A program made the position numbers and the translations under genes. This document shows, piece after piece, positions 31,552 through 38,362 of a stretch of DNA of 38,362 bases; position 1 is the first letter of the stretch, and every line of letters begins with the position of its first letter. Source of the stretch: Spirochaetales bacterium (GTDB lineage: Bacteria > Spirochaetota > Spirochaetia > Sphaerochaetales > Sphaerochaetaceae); contig DUPO01000158.1 of assembly GCA_012838275.1 (NCBI GenBank), positions 1 through 38,362 on the forward strand, read 5' to 3'. Under the pieces are notes generated by a model. It searched no databases and had not been told where the DNA came from. It was given only the letters and a program-made list of their open reading frames with translations.

Positions 31552-32319
31552 TTGTATGTGAGCAAGCAGAGAGCATGTGCCATTTTTTCGATCATAACCC
31601 TTACCCTGTCTCTTTTCACCGGCTGTGCGGTCGACCCCCTTTCAATGAGGAGTGTGGAGGTGTCCCTCCCTTTGAAACACCGCTGGGAGGAGATGAAAAA
31701 CCAGAGTTTCTGGTATACCCTCGTCTGGATTGATGGGGGAGAGGTGAAGCAAAAGCACCTGAAAGCTGGGGAGAAGAGGGTGAAGTTATGGGTAAGGCGG
31801 GCAGAGACTGTACTCTTCTGTGCGTATCCGTTGGGAGTGTTTGCCCCTGCAGGAGGAGCAATAACCCCCAACGGCAGGGCACAGGTCCTGCTCAGCGAAC
31901 AGGAGGGGGCGCTCTGCCATACGCTGCTTGAGAGTTCCAAGATCAATGCTGACTCCTTAGGGTCTCTGGGCTATCCTAAGCTCCTGGAGGAGATGCGCTC
32001 CAAGGCAGATGATTTCACCCTCATCGATGCCAATCGCCTGCAAAAGGATCTGGTCAATGGAGAGCTCTCCTCCTCATCCATACAGGTTCAAAACCCCCTG
32101 GCTGTTGTGGTCTCCTCTATCCCGCAAGGTTACTGGGTTGGCCAAAGGAAGTGCGACCGCTCCTTCTGGAGCTATTGGGATGGGGAAGGGGTCAGCCTTC
32201 TCCTGGGTGAAGGATTGCACTGTTTCTGGAACATGGAGGAGGCCTTGCTGCTCAGGATATTCGTCGACCTCAGGGAGCAAGTCTTTTTTGTATCGGTTCA
32301 GAAGGGACCCCTGTGGTAG
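31552..32319 (+). CDS. Putative lipoprotein, unknown function
   Basis: Up to 255 aa. A short basic N-terminus (VSKQRA) and hydrophobic core end in LFTGC, a spirochaete-style relaxed lipobox, so Lgt encoded at 2.6 kb would lipidate it. No conserved domain is recognised; the mature part is beta-rich with several Trp and Tyr. The start is uncertain: TTG at 31552 or GTG at 31558 are the in-frame candidates, and the AGGGGG at 31531-31536 is too far from either for normal spacing. It lies between the flippase and serine dehydratase genes and may share the flippase transcript. A cell-envelope role is inference. Confidence 0.7.
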   Translation: MYVSKQRACAIFSIITLTLSLFTGCAVDPLSMRSVEVSLPLKHRWEEMKNQSFWYTLVWIDGGEVKQKHLKAGEKRVKLWVRRAETVLFCAYPLGVFAPAGGAITPNGRAQVLLSEQEGALCHTLLESSKINADSLGSLGYPKLLEEMRSKADDFTLIDANRLQKDLVNGELSSSSIQVQNPLAVVVSSIPQGYWVGQRKCDRSFWSYWDGEGVSLLLGEGLHCFWNMEEALLLRIFVDLREQVFFVSVQKGPLW

Positions 32320-32357
32320 TTGGATATCTTTCTTTTTCCCGATTAAAAATGTAAAGT
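32320..32357 (+). promoter_or_regulatory. Possible sdaA promoter
   Basis: Two readings fit. TTGGAT (32320-32325)-N18-TAAAAA (32344-32349) would give a leader of about 7 nt. TAAAGT (32352-32357) ending six bases before the ATG, with a weak TTTCTT -35, would give a leaderless mRNA. Neither leaves room for a Shine-Dalgarno, and none is present. Confidence 0.45.
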
Positions 32358-32363
32358 CTCTGT

Positions 32364-33572
32364 ATGGAATCACTACGCGAACTTTATAGAATTGGCTATG
32401 GTCCCTCAAGTAGCCACACCATGGGCCCACGTTTTGCAACAGAGCATTTCCTTGGATTGTGTCCGGAGGCTGACCGGTATGAGGCATGCCTGTACGGTAG
32501 TCTTGCTGCAACAGGAAAAGGCCATCTGACCGACAAGGCGATCCGTGAGATATTCGCCCAGGCGGAAAAACAGGTGGAGATCATCTGGTACCCTGATGAG
32601 GAGAAACCGTTCCATCCAAATGCCCTTAGCCTTAAGGGGTATGACTCTCAGGGAGAGACGGTGGCCGAACAGACCTACTACAGCACTGGGGGAGGGCGCG
32701 TGGTCGTTGAAGGCGAGATTGAGGATGAGAAGAAGCGCCCCTATCCCCAGGAGTATGGGACGATGGCGAAGATTCTCGCCTATTGCGCTGAAGAGGGCCT
32801 GCAGCTCTGGGAGTTCGTCCTGCAGTTTGAGGGCAATGAGATACTGGACTATATCAGTGAAGTCTGGACTGTGATGTGTGAAGCTGTGGAGGCGGGCATC
32901 AATGCCGAGGGAGTTCTTCCTGGCGGTCTCAAGCTGGCAAGGAAAGCCAGCCAGTACAACTCCAAGGCAGGTGATTTCACCGGGCCATTGGGCAACACAG
33001 CCATTGCTATCAGCTATGCCCTTGCCGTCTCAGAGGAGAATGCAGGGGGTGGCAGGATTGTAACAGCCCCAACTTGTGGTAGTTGCGGTGTGCTCCCCGG
33101 TGTCCTCTATTATCTTGCAAAGCATTATAAGATATCCAAGGTCAAGATTTTACGTGCCTTGCTAACGGCCGGACTTATCGGAAACCTGGTCAAGGCCAAC
33201 GGTTCCATCAGCGGAGCTGAGGTGGGGTGTCAGGGCGAGGTTGGCGTTGCCTGTGCAATGGCCAGTGGTGCTGCAACCCAGCTGCTCGGCGGGACCATCC
33301 ATCAGATCGAGTATGCCGCTGAAATGGGTCTGGAACATCACTTGGGCCTCACCTGCGATCCTATGCGCGGTTTGGTACAGATCCCCTGTATCGAACGCAA
33401 TGCCCTGGGGGCCATGCGTTCGATAGACCACTGCACCTATGCCCTGCTTGGCGATGGCAGGCATAAGGTCTCATTTGATAGTATCGTGGAGGTGATGATG
33501 GAGACCGGTCAAGCTCTTCCTTCGCTCTACCGAGAGACTTCGAAAGGTGGTCTGGCCAAGGTCCTGGCATAG
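32364..33572 (+). CDS. sdaA: L-serine ammonia-lyase (iron-sulfur type)
   Basis: A 402-aa single-chain enzyme that deaminates L-serine to pyruvate and ammonia with a catalytic [4Fe-4S] cluster. The N-terminal beta domain begins with YGPSSSHTMGP. The alpha domain contains TAPTCGSCGVLPG, SGAEVGCQGE and CDPMRGLVQIPC; the cysteines of the last two blocks are the expected cluster ligands. Both halves, split into two genes in many Gram-positives, are fused here. It fits amino-acid fermentation in an anaerobe. No Shine-Dalgarno precedes the ATG. Confidence 0.95.
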   Translation: MESLRELYRIGYGPSSSHTMGPRFATEHFLGLCPEADRYEACLYGSLAATGKGHLTDKAIREIFAQAEKQVEIIWYPDEEKPFHPNALSLKGYDSQGETVAEQTYYSTGGGRVVVEGEIEDEKKRPYPQEYGTMAKILAYCAEEGLQLWEFVLQFEGNEILDYISEVWTVMCEAVEAGINAEGVLPGGLKLARKASQYNSKAGDFTGPLGNTAIAISYALAVSEENAGGGRIVTAPTCGSCGVLPGVLYYLAKHYKISKVKILRALLTAGLIGNLVKANGSISGAEVGCQGEVGVACAMASGAATQLLGGTIHQIEYAAEMGLEHHLGLTCDPMRGLVQIPCIERNALGAMRSIDHCTYALLGDGRHKVSFDSIVEVMMETGQALPSLYRETSKGGLAKVLA

Positions 33573-33627
33573 CCCAAAGCTTTTGTACCCCTAGGAAATG
33601 CTTCAATGGTCTTTGGTTCATACTTTG

Positions 33628-33646
33628 TATGATGTGTGCTATCATA
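33628..33646 (+). promoter_or_regulatory. Inverted repeat overlapping a possible -10 box
   Basis: TATGAT-N7-ATCATA is a perfect 6-bp dyad; TATCAT within it (33640-33645) could be the -10 box of the secreted-protein gene. This layout suits a repressor site, but the repeat is short and AT-rich and may be chance. Confidence 0.3.
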
Positions 33647-33678
33647 TTTTACTGAGATATGACATAAGGGATAGTATT

Positions 33679-34140
33679 ATGGACAGGGACAACCAGGAAA
33701 ACAAGTGTAGAAAAATACTTGCCATACTCGTATTGCTTCTCTGTGCCGGGCAGTTGCTCCATGCCACCATTGTCCTGGAAACTCCCCAGACAGAGGTAAA
33801 GGTAGTCGTGACTGATAGGATGGGGGAGCGTAGCGAGCTACCTTTTTCCGCAAGGATACTCCCTCTCTGTTCCATACTGATTTCAGCTAAGCACAAAGGT
33901 TCTGGCCTTCTCAAAATCACCCATTCCCCCCTACATAATGAATTTGAGAGGGTTAACTACACGTTACTCTGTGATGTTATGGAGGGTGCGCTTCCTGATA
34001 CCCTCTCGTACACATGTGATTCTGCTATCCCTTTGATCATACCTTTGACAAGGATTTCCATTGAGTTGGACAAGCCTCTCCAAGGAGACCGCTCATCCTA
34101 TACCAGTGAAGTGTACTTGCACCTCCGCCTTGACCTATAG
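33679..34140 (+). CDS. Small secreted protein, unknown function
   Basis: A 153-aa protein with a Sec signal peptide (CRKILAILVLLLCAGQLLHA, cleavage likely after HA at about residue 31). The mature part of about 120 residues looks beta-rich, ending in LHLRLDL, with two cysteines in the middle region. No family is recognised. The ORF track starts at 33598, but the ATG at 33679 has an AAGGGA site seven bases upstream and gives a normal signal peptide start (MDRDNQENK). It is a single-gene unit between sdaA and the terminator shared with leuS. Confidence 0.7.
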   Translation: MDRDNQENKCRKILAILVLLLCAGQLLHATIVLETPQTEVKVVVTDRMGERSELPFSARILPLCSILISAKHKGSGLLKITHSPLHNEFERVNYTLLCDVMEGALPDTLSYTCDSAIPLIIPLTRISIELDKPLQGDRSSYTSEVYLHLRLDL

Positions 34141-34243
34141 GGTCTGGTGACTGATAGAAACTTTCCTATAAGGTATGTCAATAGTTTGGTCCTGTTCAGC
34201 AGTACCTGATATGTTTGGAGTGGAACGCTCTTGCAGGATCGGG

Positions 34244-34282
34244 CAAAAGAAAAAGGAGGCCACCGCCTCCTCTTTCCTTTTC
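34244..34282. terminator. Bidirectional terminator between the secreted-protein gene and leuS
   Basis: A GC-rich 6-bp stem (GGAGGC-CACC-GCCTCC, 34255-34270) is flanked by an A-run on the left and a pyrimidine run on the right. On the minus strand it gives GCCTCC followed by TTTTTCTTTT for leuS. On the plus strand it gives TCTTTCCTTTT for the secreted-protein gene. Confidence 0.85.
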
Positions 34283-34295
34283 CAACTCAAAATTC

Positions 34296-36812
34296 TTACT
34301 TGACGACCAGATTTACCAGCTTGTCGGGGACCACGATCTCCTTGACGATCGTCTTTCCCTCTATCCAACGCTGAACCCTCTCGTCATCTTTTGCCAGCGC
34401 AAGCATCTCTGCCTTGCTCAGGCCTTTTTCCTGAAGACTCTTGGAGCGGACCTTGCCGTTCACCTGGAGGATGATCTGGACCTCACTGTCAATGGTGAGT
34501 TTCTCATCATAGGTGGGCCAAGGGACATTCGCAAGGGTGGGCTCATGGCCTGCAAGCTCCCACAGTTCCTCAGCGATGTGTGGGACATAGGGGCCAAGCA
34601 ACTTGATCAAGGTCTCCCAAACAACTCTTGGAAGGCTCTCTGTCTTGTAGATTTCGTTGACCAGGACCATCATCTGGCTGATCGCCGTATTGAAGTTCAG
34701 GGAATCGGTATCATGGGTCACTTTCTTGATGGTCTTGTGCAGGAGCTTGAGAATCGCCTCTGAGGGTTCCTCGTCGGTGACGGTTCTCTCTTCCTGCAAG
34801 CGCCAGACCCTGTCAATGAAACGGTATACTCCGCTGAGCCCTGTTGTGGCCCAAGGCTTTGACACCTCAAGAGGTCCCATGAACATTTCGTACATCCTCA
34901 TGGAGTCCGCACCGAACTCCCTGATGATGTCATCAGGATTTATGACGTTCTTCAGGCTCTTGGACATCTTCGCAACTACCCGTTCGAGCTCTTCGTTTGT
35001 AGCCTTTTCAATGAAATGGTCAGGTTCCGTCTCTTCCACCATATCGGTGGGAACCAGGCTTTTGTCCTTTCTCTGGTAGGCGAAGGAGGTTATCATCCCC
35101 TGGTTCACCAGTCTTTGGAAGGGCTCCTTAGTGGTTACCAGGCCCAGGTCATAGAGCACCTGGTGCCAGAACCGTGCGTAAAGCAGGTGAAGTACAGCGT
35201 GTTCGGCTCCCCCTACATAGAGGTCTACCGGCATCCAGTACTGCTCCTTCTCCCTTGATACGAAGCGTTCGTCGTTGTTGGGATCAAGGTAGCGCAGGTA
35301 GTACCAGCATGATCCTGCCCACTGGGGCATGGTGTTGGTCTCCCTTTTGGCCTTTCCTCCACAGTTGGGGCAGGTGGTGTTCACCCACTCGTCAATCTTG
35401 GCGAGAGGGCTCTCTCCAGTTCCGGCCGGTTCGTAGGACTTCACTTCAGGCAGAAGCAGGGGCAACTGCTCTTCCTTGAGAGGCACTGTACCACATGTTG
35501 GGCAGTGCACCAAAGGAATGGGTTCGCCCCAGTAGCGTTGTCGGCTGAATACCCAGTCGCGCAGCTTGTAGTTTGTGGCCTTTTTTCCGAGCTTTTTCTC
35601 TTCAAGCCAGCCAAGCATCTTCTCGATGGCATCATCCTTGTTAAGCCCGTCAAGGAAGTCGCTGTTGACGTGCAGGCCATCTTCGGTCCAAGCCTGCTCC
35701 TGTACATCAACCTCGCTCTTCAGCACTTCCACGATGGGAAGTCCGAACTTTTTGGCAAACTCCCAGTCACGGGTATCGTGGGCGGGGACGGCCATGATTG
35801 CCCCCGTTCCGTAGCTGATAAGCACATAGTCTGCGATCCAGATGGGGATCTTCTTGTTGTTTACAGGGTTGATGGCGTAGCTGCCGGTGAATACCCCTGT
35901 CTTGTCCTTTGCGAGGTCTGTCCTCTCAAGGTCACTCTTATGGGCAGCTGAATCGATATAGGCTGCCACTTCGGCTTTCTTCTCCGCTGTGGCAAGCAGG
36001 TCTACAAGGGGGTGTTCGGGGGAAACGACCATGTAGGTCGCACCGAAGAGGGTGTCCGCACGGGTTGTGTAGACCTCCAGGTGCTCGTCACTGTCCTCTA
36101 TCTTGAAGGATACGCTGGCACCTTCGCTGCGGCCGATCCAGTTGCGTTGCATGTGTTTGACCGATTCCGGCCAGTCCAGGCTGTCCAGATCGGCAAGCAG
36201 CTTGTCTGCATACTCGGTGATCCTGAGCACCCATTGGCGGATGCTCTTGCGTACGACAGCGGTGCCGCACCGTTCGCATCTGCCATCCTTGACCTCTTCG
36301 TTGGCCAGACCGGTAAGGCACTCGTTGCACCAGTTGATGGGGGTATGGGACTCGTAGGCAAGGCCTTTGTCGAACAGCTGAAGAAAAATCCACTGGGTCC
36401 AACGATAGTAGTCGCTGCTGTGGGTCGATATCTCGCGGTTCCAGTCATAGCAGAAGCCCAGGCTCTTGATCTGCTTGCGGAAGTTATTGATGTTCTTCTC
36501 TGTGGTACCCTTGGGGTGCTTGCCTGTCTTTATGGCGTAGTTCTCTGCAGGGAGCCCGAAGGAGTCAAATCCCATGGGGTGCAGAACATTGTAGCCGTTC
36601 ATCCTGAGGTACCGGCAATAGATATCTGTGGCGGTGTACCCTTCAGGGTGCCCTACATGGAGTCCCGACCCTGAAGGATAGGGAAACATGTCCAACACAT
36701 ATTTGCGTTTTTCAGGGGGAAAGGACTCATCTTCTGTAACTGCAAAGGTCTGGTTCTTTTCCCAGTACTGCTGCCACTTGGTTTCAATTTTTTTGAAGGG
36801 GTATTTGCTCAT
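34296..36812 (-). CDS. leuS: Leucyl-tRNA synthetase
   Basis: An 838-aa class I aminoacyl-tRNA synthetase of normal bacterial length. The HIGH motif reads HVGHPEG (within [15 protein letters not shown], about residues 50-60). The KMSKS motif is AKMSKSLKN (about 600). A zinc-knuckle-like CPTCGT...CPNCGG insertion and the CP1 editing domain between are intact. The ATG at 36812 has no Shine-Dalgarno but lies seven bases after a near-consensus TTGACC-N17-TATTAT promoter, the clearest leaderless case in the window. It ends at the bidirectional terminator. Confidence 0.98.
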   Translation of the reverse strand: MSKYPFKKIETKWQQYWEKNQTFAVTEDESFPPEKRKYVLDMFPYPSGSGLHVGHPEGYTATDIYCRYLRMNGYNVLHPMGFDSFGLPAENYAIKTGKHPKGTTEKNINNFRKQIKSLGFCYDWNREISTHSSDYYRWTQWIFLQLFDKGLAYESHTPINWCNECLTGLANEEVKDGRCERCGTAVVRKSIRQWVLRITEYADKLLADLDSLDWPESVKHMQRNWIGRSEGASVSFKIEDSDEHLEVYTTRADTLFGATYMVVSPEHPLVDLLATAEKKAEVAAYIDSAAHKSDLERTDLAKDKTGVFTGSYAINPVNNKKIPIWIADYVLISYGTGAIMAVPAHDTRDWEFAKKFGLPIVEVLKSEVDVQEQAWTEDGLHVNSDFLDGLNKDDAIEKMLGWLEEKKLGKKATNYKLRDWVFSRQRYWGEPIPLVHCPTCGTVPLKEEQLPLLLPEVKSYEPAGTGESPLAKIDEWVNTTCPNCGGKAKRETNTMPQWAGSCWYYLRYLDPNNDERFVSREKEQYWMPVDLYVGGAEHAVLHLLYARFWHQVLYDLGLVTTKEPFQRLVNQGMITSFAYQRKDKSLVPTDMVEETEPDHFIEKATNEELERVVAKMSKSLKNVINPDDIIREFGADSMRMYEMFMGPLEVSKPWATTGLSGVYRFIDRVWRLQEERTVTDEEPSEAILKLLHKTIKKVTHDTDSLNFNTAISQMMVLVNEIYKTESLPRVVWETLIKLLGPYVPHIAEELWELAGHEPTLANVPWPTYDEKLTIDSEVQIILQVNGKVRSKSLQEKGLSKAEMLALAKDDERVQRWIEGKTIVKEIVVPDKLVNLVVK

Positions 36813-36819
36813 AGGAGCA

Positions 36820-36848
36820 ATAATACATTTGCAGCAATGTTAGGTCAA
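36820..36848 (-). promoter_or_regulatory. leuS promoter TTGACC-N17-TATTAT, leaderless arrangement
   Basis: On the minus strand TTGACC (36843-36848) and TATTAT (36820-36825) are 17 bases apart, both near consensus. The ATG follows after seven bases, so the start point should coincide with the start codon. It lies in the 53-bp gap after the CorC-type gene. Confidence 0.7.
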
Positions 36849-36865
36849 CGCCAAACACTCACCAA

Positions 36866-38128
36866 TTATAGGGTTGCATCGTCTATGGAGGGTGAAAATT
36901 CTACTTCTTCAACCCTATTACCCTGCATTTTCATGATCCTGAAGGTCCCTATGGGGGCCTGAAGCACATCGTCGACCTCAGGGATATCCCCGGTAAGGCT
37001 CATCAGGTAGGCCGCTACGGTACTGGTTCTTGCCCCTTCATGCTCATAGTGCAGGGAGAGTTCGTCGACAAGTTGGAGAAAAGGTGTGTCAGCCATGACC
37101 AGGTAGGTCCCCGGTCTCAGCTCCTGTTCCACTATCCTGTCGGGATAGCGTCGTTCATGTTCGTCATACAGTTCACCGAAGAGTTGCTCCGCCACATCCT
37201 CCATGGTCACCACCCCGCTGAAACCGCCGTACTCGTCAAGCACAATGGCAAGCTGCAGGCGGTCCTTCTTGAAGAGATAGAATACATCATCGAGATGCAT
37301 CTGTTCGGGAACGAAGAGCGGCTTGAGCATGATGGATGTAATGTTTTTGTCCTGTTTTTTTGCCAATTGGGCTCGCAGGATATCCCTCACCAGTACGATT
37401 CCGATGATGTCCTCAATGTTCTCGTGGTAAATGGGGATGCGCGAGTAGCCGGAGCGGACGATGGAAGGGAACGCCTCCCCGATGGTAAGGCTGTCACTTA
37501 TGCAGAATACGCCGGTCCTGTGGCTCATGATGGTCTTTACCTGGGTGTCGCTGAATTGGATCGCCCTTTGCATGAGGTCTGACTCATACTGGTCCACCAG
37601 CCCGTAGTCCTCGGCGGCCCCTACCATATGGCGGACACCCTCGGTTGTGATGGCCGGATCGGTATTTTTGGCGAATATCCTGGTTATGAGGTGTGAGAAG
37701 TGGATCAGCAGCCAGATCAGAGGGTAGAGGATGATGGTCAGCATCTTGATGGGGTATGCCATGAAGGTGGCGATCTTCATGTTGTGGTTCATTGCTATCT
37801 GCTTGGGGGTTATCTCGCCAAAGATCAGGATGACGATGGTAAGGATCCCTGTCGCATACCCAACGGCACTGTTGGAAAACAGGTCGATCGCATAGGTGGT
37901 CACCAGGGCGGATACGCTGATGTTTACCACATTGTTACCCACCAGGACGGTGGTAATGAGAATGTCGTGTTTTTGGCTGAGCTCGTACGCCATGCGGGCG
38001 CTACGGCTTCTTTTGTTTTGCAGTGTCCTGTGTTGCATGAGGGAAAGGGAGGTAAAGGCTGTCTCCGTTGCGGAAAACATGGCCGATAGGAGAAGCAACA
38101 CAAAAATAGCTATCAGGTGTGTGCTCAT
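36866..38128 (-). CDS. CNNM/CorC-type CBS-domain membrane protein
   Basis: A 420-aa protein of the hemolysin C/CorC/CNNM family, linked to Mg2+ or Co2+ handling and efflux. Residues 1-180 form the DUF21 membrane domain with about four helices and the FGEITPKQIAM motif. A CBS pair follows (about 200-330, with MSHRTGVFCI and GIVLVRDIL), then the C-terminal CorC/HlyC domain (DEYGGFSGVVTMEDVAEQLFGE, to the end). The track starts at a GTG (38134); the ATG two codons on (38128) is more likely. An AGG eight bases before it is a weak ribosome binding site. I see no convincing promoter, so its transcription may come from the upstream gene or an unrecognised site. Confidence 0.92.
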   Translation of the reverse strand: MSTHLIAIFVLLLLSAMFSATETAFTSLSLMQHRTLQNKRSRSARMAYELSQKHDILITTVLVGNNVVNISVSALVTTYAIDLFSNSAVGYATGILTIVILIFGEITPKQIAMNHNMKIATFMAYPIKMLTIILYPLIWLLIHFSHLITRIFAKNTDPAITTEGVRHMVGAAEDYGLVDQYESDLMQRAIQFSDTQVKTIMSHRTGVFCISDSLTIGEAFPSIVRSGYSRIPIYHENIEDIIGIVLVRDILRAQLAKKQDKNITSIMLKPLFVPEQMHLDDVFYLFKKDRLQLAIVLDEYGGFSGVVTMEDVAEQLFGELYDEHERRYPDRIVEQELRPGTYLVMADTPFLQLVDELSLHYEHEGARTSTVAAYLMSLTGDIPEVDDVLQAPIGTFRIMKMQGNRVEEVEFSPSIDDATL

Positions 38129-38148
38129 GAGCACAACCTAAGCATTTG

Positions 38149-38178
38149 AAAAAGTGGCGGGTGTTCACACGAGCACCC
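38149..38178 (-). terminator. Terminator-like hairpin before the CorC-type gene
   Basis: On the minus strand GGGTG...CACCC (38159-38178) forms a 5-bp GC stem followed by GCCACTTTTTC. It lies after the stop of the right-edge membrane protein. The short stem and four-base gap before the T-run make it a weak call. Confidence 0.45.
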
Positions 38179-38209
38179 TGGACTAGATAACGGGTCTTCC
38201 ATAATGGGC

Positions 38210-38362
38210 CTAGTATACCAACAGCACTGCTAGGGCCGCAAGTGTAATAGTCAAATAAAGAGCATATGTTTTTGTGCCCATGCGTTTTATCCTGCTCGCA
38301 TTGAATCCACAGAAGGGGTAGAAGAATAAGAGTCCGTCGAGGATGAGTAAGGTTAGGCCAAA
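38210..38362 (-). CDS. C-terminal fragment of a membrane protein (partial)
   Basis: An open minus-strand frame of 50 codons enters from the right edge and stops at TAG (38210-38212). It reads FGLTLLILDGLLFFYPFCG, then NASRIKRMGTKTY, then a second hydrophobic segment ending ALAVLLVY. This is two probable transmembrane helices around a basic loop. No family can be assigned from so little, and its start is outside the window. Confidence 0.5.
   Translation of the reverse strand, partial: FGLTLLILDGLLFFYPFCGFNASRIKRMGTKTYALYLTITLAALAVLLVY

Noticed and set aside
31536-31733. 65-aa ORF with GTG start directly after AGGGGG
   Set aside because: The start geometry is tempting, but the product has no signal peptide or coherent composition, while the overlapping frame encodes a plausible lipoprotein.
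36012-36674. 220-aa plus-strand ORF opposite leuS
   Set aside because: Antisense to the leuS catalytic region; no supporting signals.

Overview
The window looks like a spirochaete chromosome of moderate GC, most like Sphaerochaeta. This is inferred from the mix of gene families and from the free-living fermentative gene set; there is no rRNA or other phylogenetic marker here to prove it. I see no tRNA, rRNA, CRISPR array, insertion sequence, integrase or attachment site. The DNA is densely packed core and accessory chromosome: 25 protein genes, no intergenic gap above 300 bases, and many genes coupled or overlapping.

Layout from left to right. Bases 1-823 hold the 5' part of a sigma-54-type activator gene (minus strand, cut by the window edge). 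Next comes a divergent pair, an S41 C-terminal processing protease (minus) and prolipoprotein diacylglyceryl transferase lgt (plus). lgt leads into an Xaa-Pro aminopeptidase and a cofactor-independent phosphoglycerate mutase, closed by a clear terminator near 7.1 kb. From 7.3 to 12.0 kb there is a two-gene SNF2 helicase module with an uncharacterised 615-aa partner. An aldo/keto reductase (plus) then meets a minus-strand group: a multi-pass membrane protein, an SDF-type symporter, a very large GH13 glycosidase and peptidyl-tRNA hydrolase.

From 19.08 to about 26.6 kb lies the most coherent pathway block. It holds a stand-alone NIF3-insert-like protein, a COG1900/DUF39 homocysteine-biosynthesis protein, a NIL-domain 2[4Fe-4S] ferredoxin, a UPF0280 (ApbE-like) protein, full-length cobalamin-dependent MetH, MetF and a small membrane protein. 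Two ATGA stop/start overlaps tie the block together. By analogy with methanogens it would make homocysteine from aspartate semialdehyde and sulfide and methylate it directly to methionine. Endonuclease III (minus) and a fused DAHP synthase-prephenate dehydratase (plus) diverge from 27.3 kb. These are followed by a DUF4416 protein, a polysaccharide flippase, a lipoprotein, L-serine dehydratase, a small secreted protein, leucyl-tRNA synthetase (minus), a CNNM/CorC-type CBS protein (minus) and the last 50 codons of another membrane protein at the right edge.

The least expected signal is at the gene starts. At least eight genes (S41 protease, lgt, symporter, pth, nth, aroF-pheA, sdaA, leuS) and probably the SNF2 gene lack a Shine-Dalgarno sequence. 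In most of them a sigma-70-like -10 box ends 6-9 bases before the start codon, often with a TTGACC-type -35 box exactly 17 bases further upstream. This predicts leaderless or nearly leaderless mRNAs for the first genes of transcription units. Several genes at other starts have normal Shine-Dalgarno sites. Several ORF-track starts (GH13, DUF39, MetF, membrane protein, nth, symporter, CorC) should be moved downstream; the entries give the revised starts.
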